From contig JAQFVV010006305.1 in assembly GCA_028023455.1 (NCBI GenBank), forward strand, positions 1,415,001 to 1,479,000: a stretch of 64,000 bases of DNA, written 5' to 3'. Under the pieces are notes generated by a model, which was not told where the DNA came from, did no database searches, and worked only from the letters and a program-made list of their open reading frames with translations. Of this stretch, positions 34,306-47,615 are shown piece after piece. The stretch comes from Epiperipatus broadwayi (lineage: Eukaryota > Onychophora > Udeonychophora > Euonychophora > Peripatidae). Made by a program: the position numbers and the translations under genes. Within the stretch, counting starts at the first letter, position 1, and every line of letters begins with the position of its first letter.

Positions 34306-36251
34306 AAAGCATGATTAACATATCCAGAGAGAAAAACATTTCTACTATTCCTAATTTATAAGTCTGCACATCAATTTTTATTACAAACCAACTGTAGTCT
34401 TAAGTCAGTGGAAATATAATTACTTCAGCTTACAAAAGCATGAAATTCATATACACAGAGCTGTTAAACTTCCATACAGAAGAAATATTAAACTTTAAAA
34501 TAAAGAGCTAAAATTATTTTTAAAACAAAATATTTAATTGATAACTGTTAATATGTAATAATATGTGAGATCTTTATTTGTTTTAATATTAACAGCTGTA
34601 TATATGAATGGGTAAATCAAAAGGTTTCCAAGAGCATACATTTCAAATGCTATTTTTAAAATATCTAAATTAATTTTAATTCAATATATAATACACATTT
34701 TAAAATATAACTTTGTTCATCAAGTGTATCCAATAAATATAATTTACAAATATAAAATTATTAAAAATATAAATTAAAATGCAAAAATTAGTTAAATAAG
34801 AGTTCTGAAATTTTTATCTTATCTGGGATTTTGCATTAATTAATCTATATGTATTCAATAAAAGTTTTCCTTACAGAGCTATTTATTATGATTTGATAAA
34901 ACTCTTGGTTGCTTAACTTTATGAATTTTTTATATTTTAAATGCATATTCTTAAATCTTGATTGATAATTTTATATCTGTAAATTCGTGACAATATTTAA
35001 GAATATATATTTACTTTTAGCCTTAATTCTTAAGTAGCCTTTGTGCTTGAAATATAATTCTCTTTATGTTTTCTATGCAGCTAGCAATTTATATTTAAGC
35101 TAGAATGCTCAAAAGATTTTCGTGTAGTAGCTAGTATTGTGAAATATTTTCCATGCAACTCTTAGTTATGCTTGAAATGAGATACTGCAGATGATATCTC
35201 ATTTATAAAGATAGGCTGAAAATAATCCAAAGAAGTTTCTTAACTAATTGTCATGAAATTGTGAGATAACAGAATAATGGTTATTCTATTAACAGTTTTG
35301 CCCTTTGGGCATCAGTATTTTTAACTATCACATATAAATAGTACTACTGAATTGAAATATATTGTATAGTTTCAAGCTTGCAGAGAAGTTACATCTTCCC
35401 AATCTCATTTTTAAAAAAATCAAAATAAATTGGCTTGTTTCTAAAATAACAAATTGACCTCTTTTTAATTAAATGCAGTAAAATAATTTGTAAATATCAA
35501 AATAAAAATAATCCAGTGCTTTATTGCTCAAAAGGTCATGAGAAGTTTGAATATCAGAAATAACATTTGGTCTCTTATCCGTGGACTTTGATCTCCAACA
35601 ACTAAACTTAATTTTTATAATAAATAATTTCTCTTTCAAAAACAAAGTTTTTAGAGATTTCATTACTTTGAAATAAATATAATTTTAAAAAAAAATTTGA
35701 ATTAACATTTTAAAAATAGCTTGTTTTTAAAAAAGGAAGAAAGAATAAATGAAAAATATTACAATAAAGTATTTTTATAAGAGTTTGTGCTAATTTATGT
35801 ATAATATTATATATATATGTTAAAAGACAACTATTTTCATTTCAGATTAGCACTGGAAACCATTATAAATATCCCCAGTTATAAATATGTAATAATGTAG
35901 GACATCATCAGCAACTAATAATCAAGAGATTTCAGTCAACTTTTGTGACTGGATATAAAAGTTGTATACTATAAACTCAAGCTAATCATCATCTATCTGC
36001 ACATACTTCAAGTGCTGAATTTAAAATAATACACAATCCTATATCAAAAATTCCTGGATCATCATTTCAACTCTTATCATGAATTCTTTTGGCTATCTAG
36101 TACTGTGAATGCACTGGCCATCAATAAATTAGTTATCATAAAATCTAAATAAAATAAAATATGAGGTCTTTAAAGATATTTTCTATCTTTATAGCATCCA
36201 AATAATTCTGTAGTGAATCATCAGGATATCCACATGTATATCGCAAATATA
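34306..36251. other. AT-rich DNA without a recognisable gene
   Basis: Nothing convincing. A segment around 35970-36120 has faint similarity to the repeated unit at 49860-50040 (CACATACTT.AGTGCT, CACTGGCCATC), possibly an old member of the same repeat. Confidence 0.45.
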
Positions 36252-37139
36252 CCTGGGTCTCGTTTTATGCAGATTATTTTAATGTGATTTTGAAGTTATG
36301 TGATTCATGTTTCTTTTTAACATCTTTCACATTTCACTCTATTTATTAGATATCAAAAAATTTAAATTATTAATAACTTATTTTGACTTAAAATATTTTT
36401 TTCTTCAAAAATATAACATTATATTAGCAGCTAATGTGAATATGGCCTGAAGCTGTATTTAGAATCTTAGCTTCTATGTAAATAACCTATTTATACTATT
36501 GAGTAAATAGTAATAATAGATTTATATTTACGTATAAAAATATTGCAATAAATATTCAAAAATTTTAAACTTTTAAAACGTATTTTGTTAGATATAACAG
36601 AAATAAATAATTTTTTAGATTGTTAAAATAAATAATGAAGATTTTATTGATTTTGTAAACTGAAAATAATCTTTCTAATGATAATGTATAATCTTTTTGT
36701 TTTGATTGCGATCTCATTTTTTTAAATATAGAAATAGAAAATCATTAACACAGCACAAGACTGAAAGTGGTGCTAGTTTACATCATATCACAAATCTGAT
36801 TTGTTACCAATTCACAAACGAATGCATGTTGTCAAATCACAGTAATGATTAAAATATGTATGAAAAAATGTACAATTAAATACTGTAGTTAATAAAAAAA
36901 GTTTGTCTTGTATTAATTTTTTTCAAATATTTGAAATTTTTTATTAGTCATACTTTATTTCCTTATTTTTTTAATGCGAATTTTAAAGTAATTTTTTCTT
37001 GTTGCTTTGCTTTTATGCGATTTCTGAAAAATTACAGAACCTATCTCTCATTTTTTAAGGTTAAGTTAAATCTTTTTGTGTGATTTCTTTTATGTGCATT
37101 TTCTGAGAAACCTATCTACTGCACAAAACGATACCCAGG
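36252..37139. mobile_element. Tigger/pogo-like non-autonomous element with 21-bp TIRs
   Basis: The left end 36252-36272 (CCTGGGTCTCG...TGCAG) and the right end 37119-37139 are inverse complements at 19 of 21 positions. Just inside, both ends have ATG(C/T)GATTT-like motifs of the type seen in Tigger/pogo elements, whose ends often read ACCTCGTTTTA. Length is about 890 bp with no transposase. A TA precedes the left end; the right flank reads CATA, so the TA target duplication is not clean. Confidence 0.65.
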
Positions 37140-37369
37140 CATATGGTTATTCTCAAACAAGCTGGGAATTTCAAGAGCCAGAGACTAAACAAGATAAATA
37201 TATATACTTAATTTATATTACTAATATAACTTACAAATATTAACTTTATGATGAAATCAGTTATTATACACCCATTCTCATATCAGATAGCTAAAAGAAT
37301 AAAGATCAACAAAAAAATAAGTTAATAGTATGAATACTGAACCCTACCATTTGATGGTGCTCTTTTTCA

Positions 37370-38350
37370 CCCAATGCACATCAATATACTGATTCACAGG
37401 CTGTTTGTTTGTTTACATGATATTACAGTAATATATGTATATTTAACCAGTTTTTAATTTTTTTTCATCATCGGCCCAACTGTTTGGTTTACATAATATT
37501 TCAGTAAATTACCAAAGTTTTTTTTTTATTCCACCCAGGTTTTTTTTAATAAACAAATACTTTGTTTTTAGATGGTCTAGGGGTGTTGGTTTGTTTTTAA
37601 ATTATCGATTAACTGTCCGTTGGTTTCTTTATATAATATTACTTATGATAAACCAAAGGTTTTTTTTCACCCAGTTTTTTTATTTTTATTTTTTTGGTTC
37701 ATTTTTTAAAGAAACAAACACTTTGTTTTTAGATGGTATTAGGGGTGTTGGTTTGCCTTGAAATTATTGATTAATGCTCTGTCGGTTTGTTTACACAAAA
37801 ATATGGTAACAAACACTTTGTTGATTTTAGATGGTGGAGGTGCGGTTGGTTGTTTGCTTTGAACTTAAAGATTTTTTTGGTTGATGTTTTGATTTGCTGA
37901 AAGACTTCAACAATTTTTTACTTTTGAATAAAGAAACACTTGGTTTTTTTAGAGTGTGGAGGGGAGAGGGGTTGTTTTGATTTTGAATTGTCATCTTTTT
38001 TTTTTGTTAATTTATTATGAGGCTTTTCTATTTTTTTGTTTCAAATCTTTACACTTCAGAAAGCTATATTATATGATAGCAAAAAGTTTTTCCTTAATTT
38101 TTGAGCCTTTAATTTTAAAAAAGGCATAAACAGTTCATTTTTAAAGAACACTTTTTTTTTAATCCGGGGGAGGTGGAGTGGGGTGGCGGGGAAGGTTTGC
38201 TTTGATTTTTAATTATTGACTTCTTTTTGGATTTTCTTTTTGAACGTTTTATTATGTTACCGCACAGTTCTTTATTATTATTATTATTTTATATATATAT
38301 ATTTGGGTGGGGCCTTTTGAATAAACTCTTAAACACTTCTTTTTTTATTT
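37370..38350. repeat. Degenerate T-rich tandem repeat array, unit near 180-200 bp
   Basis: Recurring ordered blocks are: TTTGTTTACA..ATATT, a TTTTTTTTCACCCAG-like T run, AAACA(A)ACACTTTG, TTTTAGATGGT, GGGGTGTTGGTTTG, and AAATTATTGATTAA. They recur about 37405-37600, 37600-37770, 37770-37860, 37930-38010 and 38150-38250 with strong decay. No coding potential is seen. Confidence 0.65.
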
Positions 38351-38573
38351 TGGTGTAATAAAATATTACCTACTTTAATTAACTGTTAATGAAACTTATC
38401 AAACATTACCTACCTAGTTTCTAATCATGTGGACAACAACAAAAAACAACAGCTTCCCATAAAATAATTTATTGAATCAAAAATAAATGAAACTTTGGAC
38501 AAGTTGTGAACCAAAACAAGTAACAAAAAAAAAACACTATTTTCAGGGGCATAATTAAAAGCCCAAATTTAAC

Positions 38574-38663
38574 ACGCAAATAAAATAACAGGGAAGCCTC
38601 AAAGCTGTAAGAAAAGCAACATGCAAATAAAATAACAGAGAAGCCTCAAAGCTGTAAGTAACG
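38574..38663. repeat. Tandem duplication, 47-bp unit
   Basis: Two nearly identical copies (38574-38620 and 38621-38663) of a block containing GCAAATAAAATAACAG, AAGCCTCAAAGCTGTAAG. Confidence 0.9.
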
Positions 38664-40059
38664 TGATTTTGCAACCCTTGAACCATCTTCCCTTACAGTT
38701 CTTGCACAGATTCATGCATAAACAAAAATTTGCCTGTGAAATCAGAAATAACTTTGCTGAAAAGAACCTTTTCAAGTTGTATGCAGTTCAAAAGCATAGG
38801 GAAGCCTGTGTGGTGACATGACAATTCTTAATATGGAATACTAATTCCACTATGCTTTCTAAAAAATTTCTGACAATGAATTTTTGCAGTTTCGTCTCTT
38901 TAAAGTATGTCCACCATTAAATCAGACCATAGCAAGAGTTCAAGAATGCTCACTTAATGAATACTATCACAATGCAATGGGCATAGTATTTCGTTATGTA
39001 ATCATAGAATACATCACCCTCAAGCAGCCTGTTATGGCTCAAAAATACCTATTATAGTGTCAGCCATAAGTTAAGGCCACTCAAATGGTATATTGATGTG
39101 TGTTTTGTGAAAAACAATGTCATCAAGTGGTGGGTTCAGTATTCATACTACTACCAAAAATAATTTCAGAACCTATTTTTTAAACAATTGTTTATTAAAA
39201 TTAAGTAATAAATGGAAGAAAAAATTTCAAAAATGGCAATATGACAAAACAAAATTTTACACATTGATCAATCCCATATATAATTTCACAGATCTCAATT
39301 ATTACTCCTTTTCTGATTCTTTTTAATAATTAAATCCTAAAAAATGTTTAAAAAAACCATTTAAACTTAAACCATCATCTTTTTCTGTTGAGAATGAGAC
39401 CCCCCCCCCCCGAAACAGCTAAAAAAGTTGTTCAATAATTTCAATTATCACTCCCTATGAAATTATTTATAAATTTAAATGATTTACATAAGCAGTTCTA
39501 ATTTTAAGATGGATGTTTTTCTTTTAGTACTATTGTAAATTTTGCAGGTAGAAGTTTAGTCTATCTTTTGGCTTTAGGAATTTTTTATATCTTAATTATT
39601 TTTATCTATTTACCTTTTTCTGTTTTTCTTTTTGTAAGTCCATGTTTCCAGTTTAGCAATTATTTCTATTTCAGATTATTTTTTTATTTTCTTCCCTTTG
39701 TAGCTCCATGTTTCTAATATAATAATTATTTACATTTCAGATTAATATTAGTTGAGTCATTCATGATTTTGGATAAATCAATACACAAGGGTAGTTGATA
39801 ATTTCTGTTAAGGATATTTTCCATTCTTTTTAGTAAAATTGATTAAGCAATTTTTTAAAAAAATTAAGATCAATTTAGCATCAGATTTCTAAACTGGGCT
39901 TCTATCTGCTAAACTTATAATTTCTGAACTGCTACTGAATTATACTGCTTCCACTATAGTTTACTTTTTAAAAAATAACTGATGTCAATCTTTTATCCAA
40001 TCACATAATTACCTCAGAAATTAATGAAACTGATTTTCATTTTTGCCAAATTTAAAAAA
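38664..40059. other. AT-rich DNA, unassigned
   Basis: The segment 38660-39180 is less AT-rich and has short open stretches on both strands, but no recognisable protein motif. A 12-base C run lies at 39400-39411. Confidence 0.4.
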
Positions 40060-40460
40060 AACCTGAATTGTAAAACAACCAACCCTTCAGAAATAAAATT
40101 CATTATTTGTGGTATTTTTTAATTATTTGAAAAACATTCTATACATTGATTTTAAAAAATTAATTATTCAGATATAAAAAATCCCAATCCCTTATGACTT
40201 TTTAAAAATTAATTGGAGAACAAAACATTCTATTTATACAGTAATTGAAAAATAATCTTTAATTTCTTGAGAAATTCCTTAATCTTTTCTGATTTTTTAT
40301 TTAAAAAAAAATCCCATTTTTTTAACAGCTATTACTTCTAAAAATTAAACATTAAAATGTCTTAAATTCATCACATGGCTACTTTATGTTTATAAATCTT
40401 ACTAATTTAATCTACCTCAATTCCTAATATAACAACTATGTTATTGTGCAATTAATATAT
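40060..40460. repeat. Diverged direct repeat, copy 1
   Basis: Matches 41270-41730 in order: CAACC..CTTTCAGA(A/G)ATAAA, TTATTTGAAAAACA, ACTGAAAAATAA, GCTATTACT, AAAATTAAACAT, TAAAATGTCTTAAATTCAT and ACTTTATGT.TATAAAT. Indels are frequent. Confidence 0.6.
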
Positions 40461-41175
40461 TTCTCATTTACCACCTCCCCAATCTTCAATTAATGAAAAT
40501 AATAAGATAATCCAGATGAGAATATCAATTACTTTTTTACCATTTATTTTCTTTTCATTTATCTATTAAGATAAAATATTTATTACTAACCTCAGCATCA
40601 TAAAAGTCAGAGAACTTGTAATTATTTTTTGTGGATGATTAAATTAATATTGATCTTCAATGTGCCTGATTACTTACAGTTGAGTAGAGATGAGATGGAC
40701 ACATGATGAATTTATATTCAGGTTGTCCCCACTTCTAGTCTTCTGAATTATTTCTACTATCATTGAGCTATTAATTTTTTCCTATGCTTTCTCTCATGGA
40801 TTATGTCATTTCTTTTAATATCTATATTGCTTATATTTTCCTTATTCCTCACTCTGTGGCCTTTCATCTTGAAAATTGAATGAGCCAAAATCACTTCTTT
40901 CTTTCTTTGCATCTTTTGACTCATTTAAAGTTTTCAGTAATTCTGCTAAAATCAATCAATAATTCTATCTACACAATAATTATTTGATATATCTTATATG
41001 GCAGCTTATGGCTAATAATTATTATTTGACTATCTAAAAAAGTGCAAGTCATCTAGAGTTTCAAATGAAATACTTGGTATCAAAAACAATAGAGATCTCA
41101 TATTTAATCTCTATCTCTCTTATGATAATTGATATTGTATACCATCTTGATGCTCTTTGTTTGGTATTCATGCCA

Positions 41176-41219
41176 TTTTTATATCCTTAGAAATCAATTT
41201 TTATATCCTTAGAAATCAA
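41176..41219. repeat. Perfect 22-bp tandem duplication
   Basis: The block TTTTTATATCCTTAGAAATC plus two A occurs twice in succession, 41176-41197 and 41198-41219. Confidence 0.9.
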
Positions 41220-41269
41220 TGCATTACACCTTGATCAAATGTTTTCCTTTTTACAAGAATGATTTTTTT

Positions 41270-41730
41270 AAAAATATTATATTTAATTTGAAAAACAACC
41301 CTTTTTCAGAGATAAATCCCAATCTCTTGGTTTATTTTTTTTATTACTTGAAAAACAAAAAAATCTACATATACCTTAATCAAACTTTAATTCTTGAGAT
41401 GAAAAAAATATCAATCTTTTCTGGCTACTGTTTTTTTTAATCACTTGTAAAAACAAATATTTTATTTATACATTAACTGAAAAATAACTTTTACTTTCTT
41501 TAGAAATAAAGTGTCATAATATCTTGTATTTTTTATTTTTCAAAAATAAACATAAAATTGAAGGGAAAAAACATTCTTTTTCCTTTCACGGCTATTACTA
41601 ATAAAAATTAAACATTTATGTTACTAATAAAATGTCTTAAATTCATTATGGTCACTTCATGTATGTAAATATTTTACTAACTTTAACCTACTTAAATTCC
41701 TATTTAATAAGTTATTCTGCAGCTAATATG
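41270..41730. repeat. Diverged direct repeat, copy 2
   Basis: Partner of 40060-40460. It includes an extra short internal reduplication around AAAATTAAACATTTATGTTACTAATAAAATG. Confidence 0.6.
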
Positions 41731-43553
41731 AGAAGAGATTATTCTTCTGAATATAATTATGTATAATATTTATACAAAAACATTGATTAATATGTATTTT
41801 ATATCAATATAAAAGTAAACAGCAGTTTATTGTACCCTAGGATGAACATTTAAGTATATTAACAACCGGATGGGAATATATTTTCCAGTCTTTTATTTCA
41901 TTCTTCATGCAACTTTTCTGGAATCAGTCAAGTAGAAGATGAAGATCTCATTTATTTAAGGTGCTTTTTTTTTTTTATCAAAATGTTTGTAGTAAATTGT
42001 ATCTCATATAAAAGAATTGATCATTAATGAGTTGTTTGCTTTTAATTTTGTTATCTAAAGGCTTAACCCCTTACTGAAGAGGAATTATCAAAATTCATTC
42101 TAAATTCACAAAATGGTATAAGCAGTATCTAATAGAAATTCTACCTGCATCTGTTTAACTTGTTATCAGAATCTCAAACACCAGATCTCCCTTTTACAGC
42201 TTGCAGTATTTGAGCCTTATAATTTTAATTTTAGTATTATCTCTTCAGATAATACTTCCTGAAACATAAAAAAAATCATTAACCATAAAAATATTTATAA
42301 TGTTTATTTTTGCTATAAATAAAATAAAATTATCAAATATATAGATTGAAATTATCTAAATCAAAAACATATCAAGAAGTTATTGTTTATGATAAACTGC
42401 AAACAACATTTAAAGTTTGGATCATGCAATAAGCATTCTTAATATGGCTAAAAAATTTTATTTATTGGAAATATGTATTATAGACATGAACTTTTTTTTT
42501 TGAACAATTTTGAAATAACATGAATTTTTAAAAAAAATTTTTTTTTCTACATGAGTTGTTTTAAAATAATATGATTGGTAAAAAAAAACAACAACACGTT
42601 ACTTTTGAATTAGAACTGTTGTGATGTATTCATGATGGGAATGAAGTAATTCTTAGATTGTCTTAAGTTATTAAACACTTTTTTTTAAATTCTAAATAAT
42701 TTCATGTAATATAAAATAATTTATTTTTATTTTAGGAAGATTGTAAATGTTTTTAATTCAGTGTTTATTTACAGGTTTGTTTCTGAGATCGAGTTCGTCA
42801 TGATTATAGCACAAAACGAATAAAAATTATGTTATCATCATCTAATTGTTTTAAAAAAAGTTTCATCTCTTTATTTCTCTTTATTTTAAAACAAAAATTC
42901 ATTTTTCGGCCATATTCCCATAAATGAAGAGATTTGTTTGTCTGCATTGTAATATTTTTTTTTTGGAAGGTAAGTATCTTTTTGGTATTGATGCTTTATT
43001 TGCATTTTGACATTTGGTTTTAATAAAAAAATTCTTTTTTGGTATTGATGCTAAAAAAATTTAATTTTGTTTAAATTTAATTAACGTATTTAAATTTATT
43101 AATTTTGCCAAAAATCAATAGGTAAGTTATACATTGCAAGTTTTAGTGATAGCAATGGTATTCTAATCATGAGCAAACATGAATTTATTATCACAGTGAG
43201 AGGGAATAAAATCTTGGGTACTTTTCTGTTTTACGGACTAGCAAGATGGTGCCCATATTTTTGATAAATGTACAGTTCTGGGGACCTACAATTTTTCTTT
43301 TTGAATGTGTTAGTTGCTAAATTTAAAAAAAAAAAATTTGCTAAATGAAATAAAAGTAATAAATTTCGATAAATTACATTAATATTTTTTATTTCAAATT
43401 TTTTTTTTTCACTTATAATGTGAAAGTGACAATACGCTTTGAACTTTAAAATTTTCGGTGGCTTGTGTAGAGAAACCAATGAGTATTTACTTCATCATAA
43501 CTATTATTACTTTCAATATTTGCCTGAAGGTTTGTGATAATGGGATATTAGAT
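41731..43553. other. AT-rich DNA, no gene seen
   Basis: Only homopolymer-rich sequence. TTTTTGGTATTGATGCT occurs twice (near 42978 and 43036). The 82-codon minus frame 43479-43231 is K/F/N-rich from A/T runs and not accepted. Confidence 0.5.
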
Positions 43554-43701
43554 GTGATAATATGTTGAACTATTTCCATCATCTATCATTAAATGTTTAA
43601 TGTATAAAAAAATTTCCAACAACTTGCTAGTAATAAACTTATCTATATATTCAACATTTAATGATAGATAATGGAAATAGTCCAACATATTATCTTATCA
43701 C
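43554..43701. repeat. Inverted repeat, about 47-bp arms
   Basis: Left arm 43554-43599 and right arm 43652-43701 pair through GTGATAA.ATAATATGTTG, CTATTTCCAT, TATCTATCATTAAATGTT with few mismatches and a loop of about 52 bp. A hairpin-capable structure; small MITE or local inverted duplication. Confidence 0.8.
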
Positions 43702-46629
43702 TTTCAAGTTTTTTTATATTTCAAATGAAATTTATGTCCCTATAACTTAGTTTTTATTTATGTTCAATGTGTATGAAGTAAAATTTGATAGCACACAAAA
43801 AATATAACATTCTAAAAAATATTTTCATATGATTTATTTAATTATTTTCATTGATTTCTTAGGTCTGGAACCAATCTCCTTATTTCTCATATAGATGATG
43901 TATTTTTTTTTTTTATACAATTTTTTCTTAAACTTAATTTTCAGGAATCAATCTATTAAACAATTATGTGCTTGTATGAGATAATGATCATGTGATGTTT
44001 AGTGGTTTAGAACCAATCTATCATGGAAAAAGAGAATTAGATGTATATCAATTTCATTTAGAGAAAATTTTAAAGTTAGTTAAAATGTTTTTGGTAAGAA
44101 AATATTTTCTCAATTTTTTTTAAAAATGAATTAATATTCAGTATTAATCAAATAGAATTAACTTTAAACATTATTACTAAAAAGACAATTTAAGATTATC
44201 TACCATTCATTATGCAATCTTGCCCCTTTAACTAAATATAATCTATGTGGATTTGCCTTTTATGAAATCAAAGCTCTTACCAAATCTACGGTATATGAAA
44301 TCATATCTATTAATTAATCTAAGGGTTAAAAGTAAAATACAATTTAAGAGGAGGAATTGGTATCAGTAAATAAGGAATTCAAATATAGAAACTAACCAGT
44401 CACAAGTAAAATTCTCTTTGCTGCTAATTAGTATTGTGGCAGATTAAGCCATAGCTCATGACTCATTACCACTGTTCAAACTTCTTAAGAATTGAGCAAT
44501 AAACCAATTGTTTTTGACTTGTTAAAATTTGTTAAACTACACTGATGCAAACATCATATATAATTCTAAATTTTTGTCTTTACATATAGTCTCCATGCTG
44601 TGTGCTGATATTTTTTATTCATGATTTAATCTGGAATATTCCTTAGCTTATGATTTAATTTTTCATAAGAATCATCATGGTAATTTCAAGAATATAGTTA
44701 GACTTCAGTAAAAATTGAAAGCATTATTTGACTTATGATTATAAGTATATTACAATTTATTGAAATCACTGAACCAGAGAATGAGATTCTCATCATATTT
44801 TATTTTTTAAATTGTTGACTACTCATTAGAAACAATGATAATATAAGATTTTTCTAAGCACATTATCATTATGCACAGACCAGTAGAAGACAAATAGTTA
44901 CCTAATTGCTTTTATGGATTTCAAATCAAATAGAGAACCAACTAAAAAACAGACAAAAAAAAAAACAGTTACCAAAGAAATTTCGCTTTGTCTTGCTAAC
45001 ATAAATTAATTAGCATTTATAAAGTAGATAGCACAAGCTACTGGATGTGAGATTTTTCATTTTCTAGAATAACTTTTTGAATTTTATCTTTAAATACATA
45101 GTACCAAGGGTGACTTCATTAAAAAATCTTAGAAACATTAAAAACATTTTTTAAAAATTATCTTTCTAAAATTCTAGATGCTTAAATGATAAATCGTTAA
45201 AAAACTATACCTTCATCACTAAAAGAAAGTAAAATAAGTAATAATATTGCTTCATAAACAAAGAAAATTGAATATTCTGAGCACAGTTGTCATTGATCAG
45301 GCTGTCCAGAATTAAAATTGTATTAAGGTCATACTTAATATATCAATATTCTCCATATATGAAGCATTATTAATATTACTTTTAATTTAATAGACTGATA
45401 GAATCACACTTCTTTAGATTTAAAAGAAAAATAATGGCTTGTTAGAGACAAGTGAGTACATTTTAAAACTAAAACTTCATGAAATAACTAACACAGAGTT
45501 GATTTTTAAAGATTAAAAATTTAACTAGCCTCTCTAATTAACAAGTAAGATTTTAAAAATGTATCCTCATGTTTACCTCATAAATTCATTAAATAATTTT
45601 TATACAAATCAAAATTATTAGCCGATTGTTTTTTATAATTTTGATGATTTTTGTTTCCAACTTAATTATAGAAAGTTTTATCAAATTAATAGTAGATTTC
45701 ATATGCATTTCCTACTTATCTAATTATAGATATCTCTCTTATGGAATAAAATATTTAATGAGACTGGAGATAAAAGATTTAAGATCTATGGATTCATCAA
45801 AATATCTGTCAGCTATTTAGCAAAAAACGAAAAGATTGATTTTTTTTCTATATTTGCATTATTGCAACACGATTTTGAGGTCTTCATGGGATTAAAGCAA
45901 AAGAAAGCATTTCAGAGTTAAGAATGGAGTTATTGGTCATATATTTCATGATTACAAAAGTAAAAGTAAAGTATTATTTATATTTCTACTTGCAAAATAG
46001 AATGAAATATCCAATAAACTGTAATCTGCTAAAAAATAAAAAGAATTAAATTACCAAGCATTCAAACATTTATACAACCTAATCAGTATGAGATGAAATG
46101 GAAAATATAACAAGAAACAAAAGATACACTTTGTAAAATAGCAGATATAAATGAAAATACCATTAGACTAAAAATTATTTATATTTATTAAAAAAATAAT
46201 AATAATGCAATTACTGAATTCCATGCAATGATGATAGGAAATGGAATGACTAGAAATAAATCTAAAAAGTTTTCTATTAAAACAATGCATCCTAACATTT
46301 TCATATTAGTGGAAGCTTACAGTATAAAAGTTTTTATTGCAGAAATTGTTATTAGAACTTCAATAGAGGACAAAAGCAAAATTTTAAACTGGCTTACAAT
46401 ATTTACTGTATGCTGCAGAAAACTGTTAACTGACAGGAACCCCTTGATTTCTCTTTGAAACCAGAAAGAAACTGAGCAGGACAAATTCCTAGTGTCCAAT
46501 TCATAATATTACTGTCATTACAACCATTATGTGGATTACTCATATAGTAAATGAACATTGATAGCCTGTTCAGTAACATGTATCAGTTAATGTGGGGAGT
46601 GTACAGCCGCCTCAAAATAATGGCCATAA
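43702..46629. other. AT-rich DNA, no gene seen
   Basis: No family motif was recognised. Open frames at 45626-45820 and 46228-46458 lack any motif; the latter may belong to the 5' part of the LINE relic that follows, but this cannot be shown. Confidence 0.45.
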
Positions 46630-47583
46630 TTAAGTCTGCTATGATTGTAAATATCTTTATAAAAATGCAGTTGATCCAAGTTTATGTTCCAATAAGTTCT
46701 CATAGTGATGAAGAACTATAGGATTTTTATATGGAAGAACAACATACTTTTGATTAGATATCAAACAATTTATTAAAGCAGTCATGGGAGACTTTAATGA
46801 TAGGTTTGGTAAATAATTGAAAGACTAAAGTGTTGTGTGTAAATTTGATTATTGTGATAAAAAAATGAAAAAGGACACAGACTTGAGAAGTTGACAGATA
46901 TTATGGATTCCTTTTTTTTTTTTTGAAAAAATGCTAACTGCTAATAGTCATAGAATTGGATTATATTTTGATTAATAGAAAATTTGTATTTCAAGGCTAT
47001 AATGTTCTGAATAGATTCAACTCAGAAAACAATCATTGATTAATGAAATGTAAGATGCATATATGTTAATGCAAAACTAAAGAGATGAAAGCTATTAAGA
47101 AAAACAGTATTAACATTTGAAATTTCTAATCTTCAGAAACACTATTGAGTTTAAATTGTGAATCATTTAAAATATAAATTTTGAAAATGGTTCAAATTTA
47201 ACGGAAATCAAGAAAAAGATAACTGGTATTCTATTAAGTACTACAAGAGAGATAGCTGTATAAAAAAGTAAACATTTTTCAGTAAAATTTCTATCGAGAC
47301 AAGAAAATTGCGAAAAAAAAAAAGGAACATTTTAAAAAAATGATCCAGTAAGAAGAATTGAATATTTGAAATTTTGTAAAATTGGTAGAAAAACAAATTA
47401 ATAATGATCTAGAAAATATAATTGTGGATTGACAGGGAAAACTATAGAAGAGAATAAGGTTTTCAAAATTGTAAAATATTTTGATATTAGTAGGAAAGTT
47501 TTTTCTGCAATAAGAAAAAAAGATGAAATTATTATTAAAAATAGATGACATCATGAAATTTAGAGAAGAGTTTTATAAAGAAT

Positions 47584-47615
<32 letters not shown>

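Noticed and set aside
37370-38350. CRISPR-like repeat array
   Set aside because: Units are long, decayed and without uniform spacers, in a eukaryotic context.
38660-39180. Less AT-rich segment with short open stretches, considered as a host exon or transposase relic
   Set aside because: No conserved motif on either strand and frames are short.
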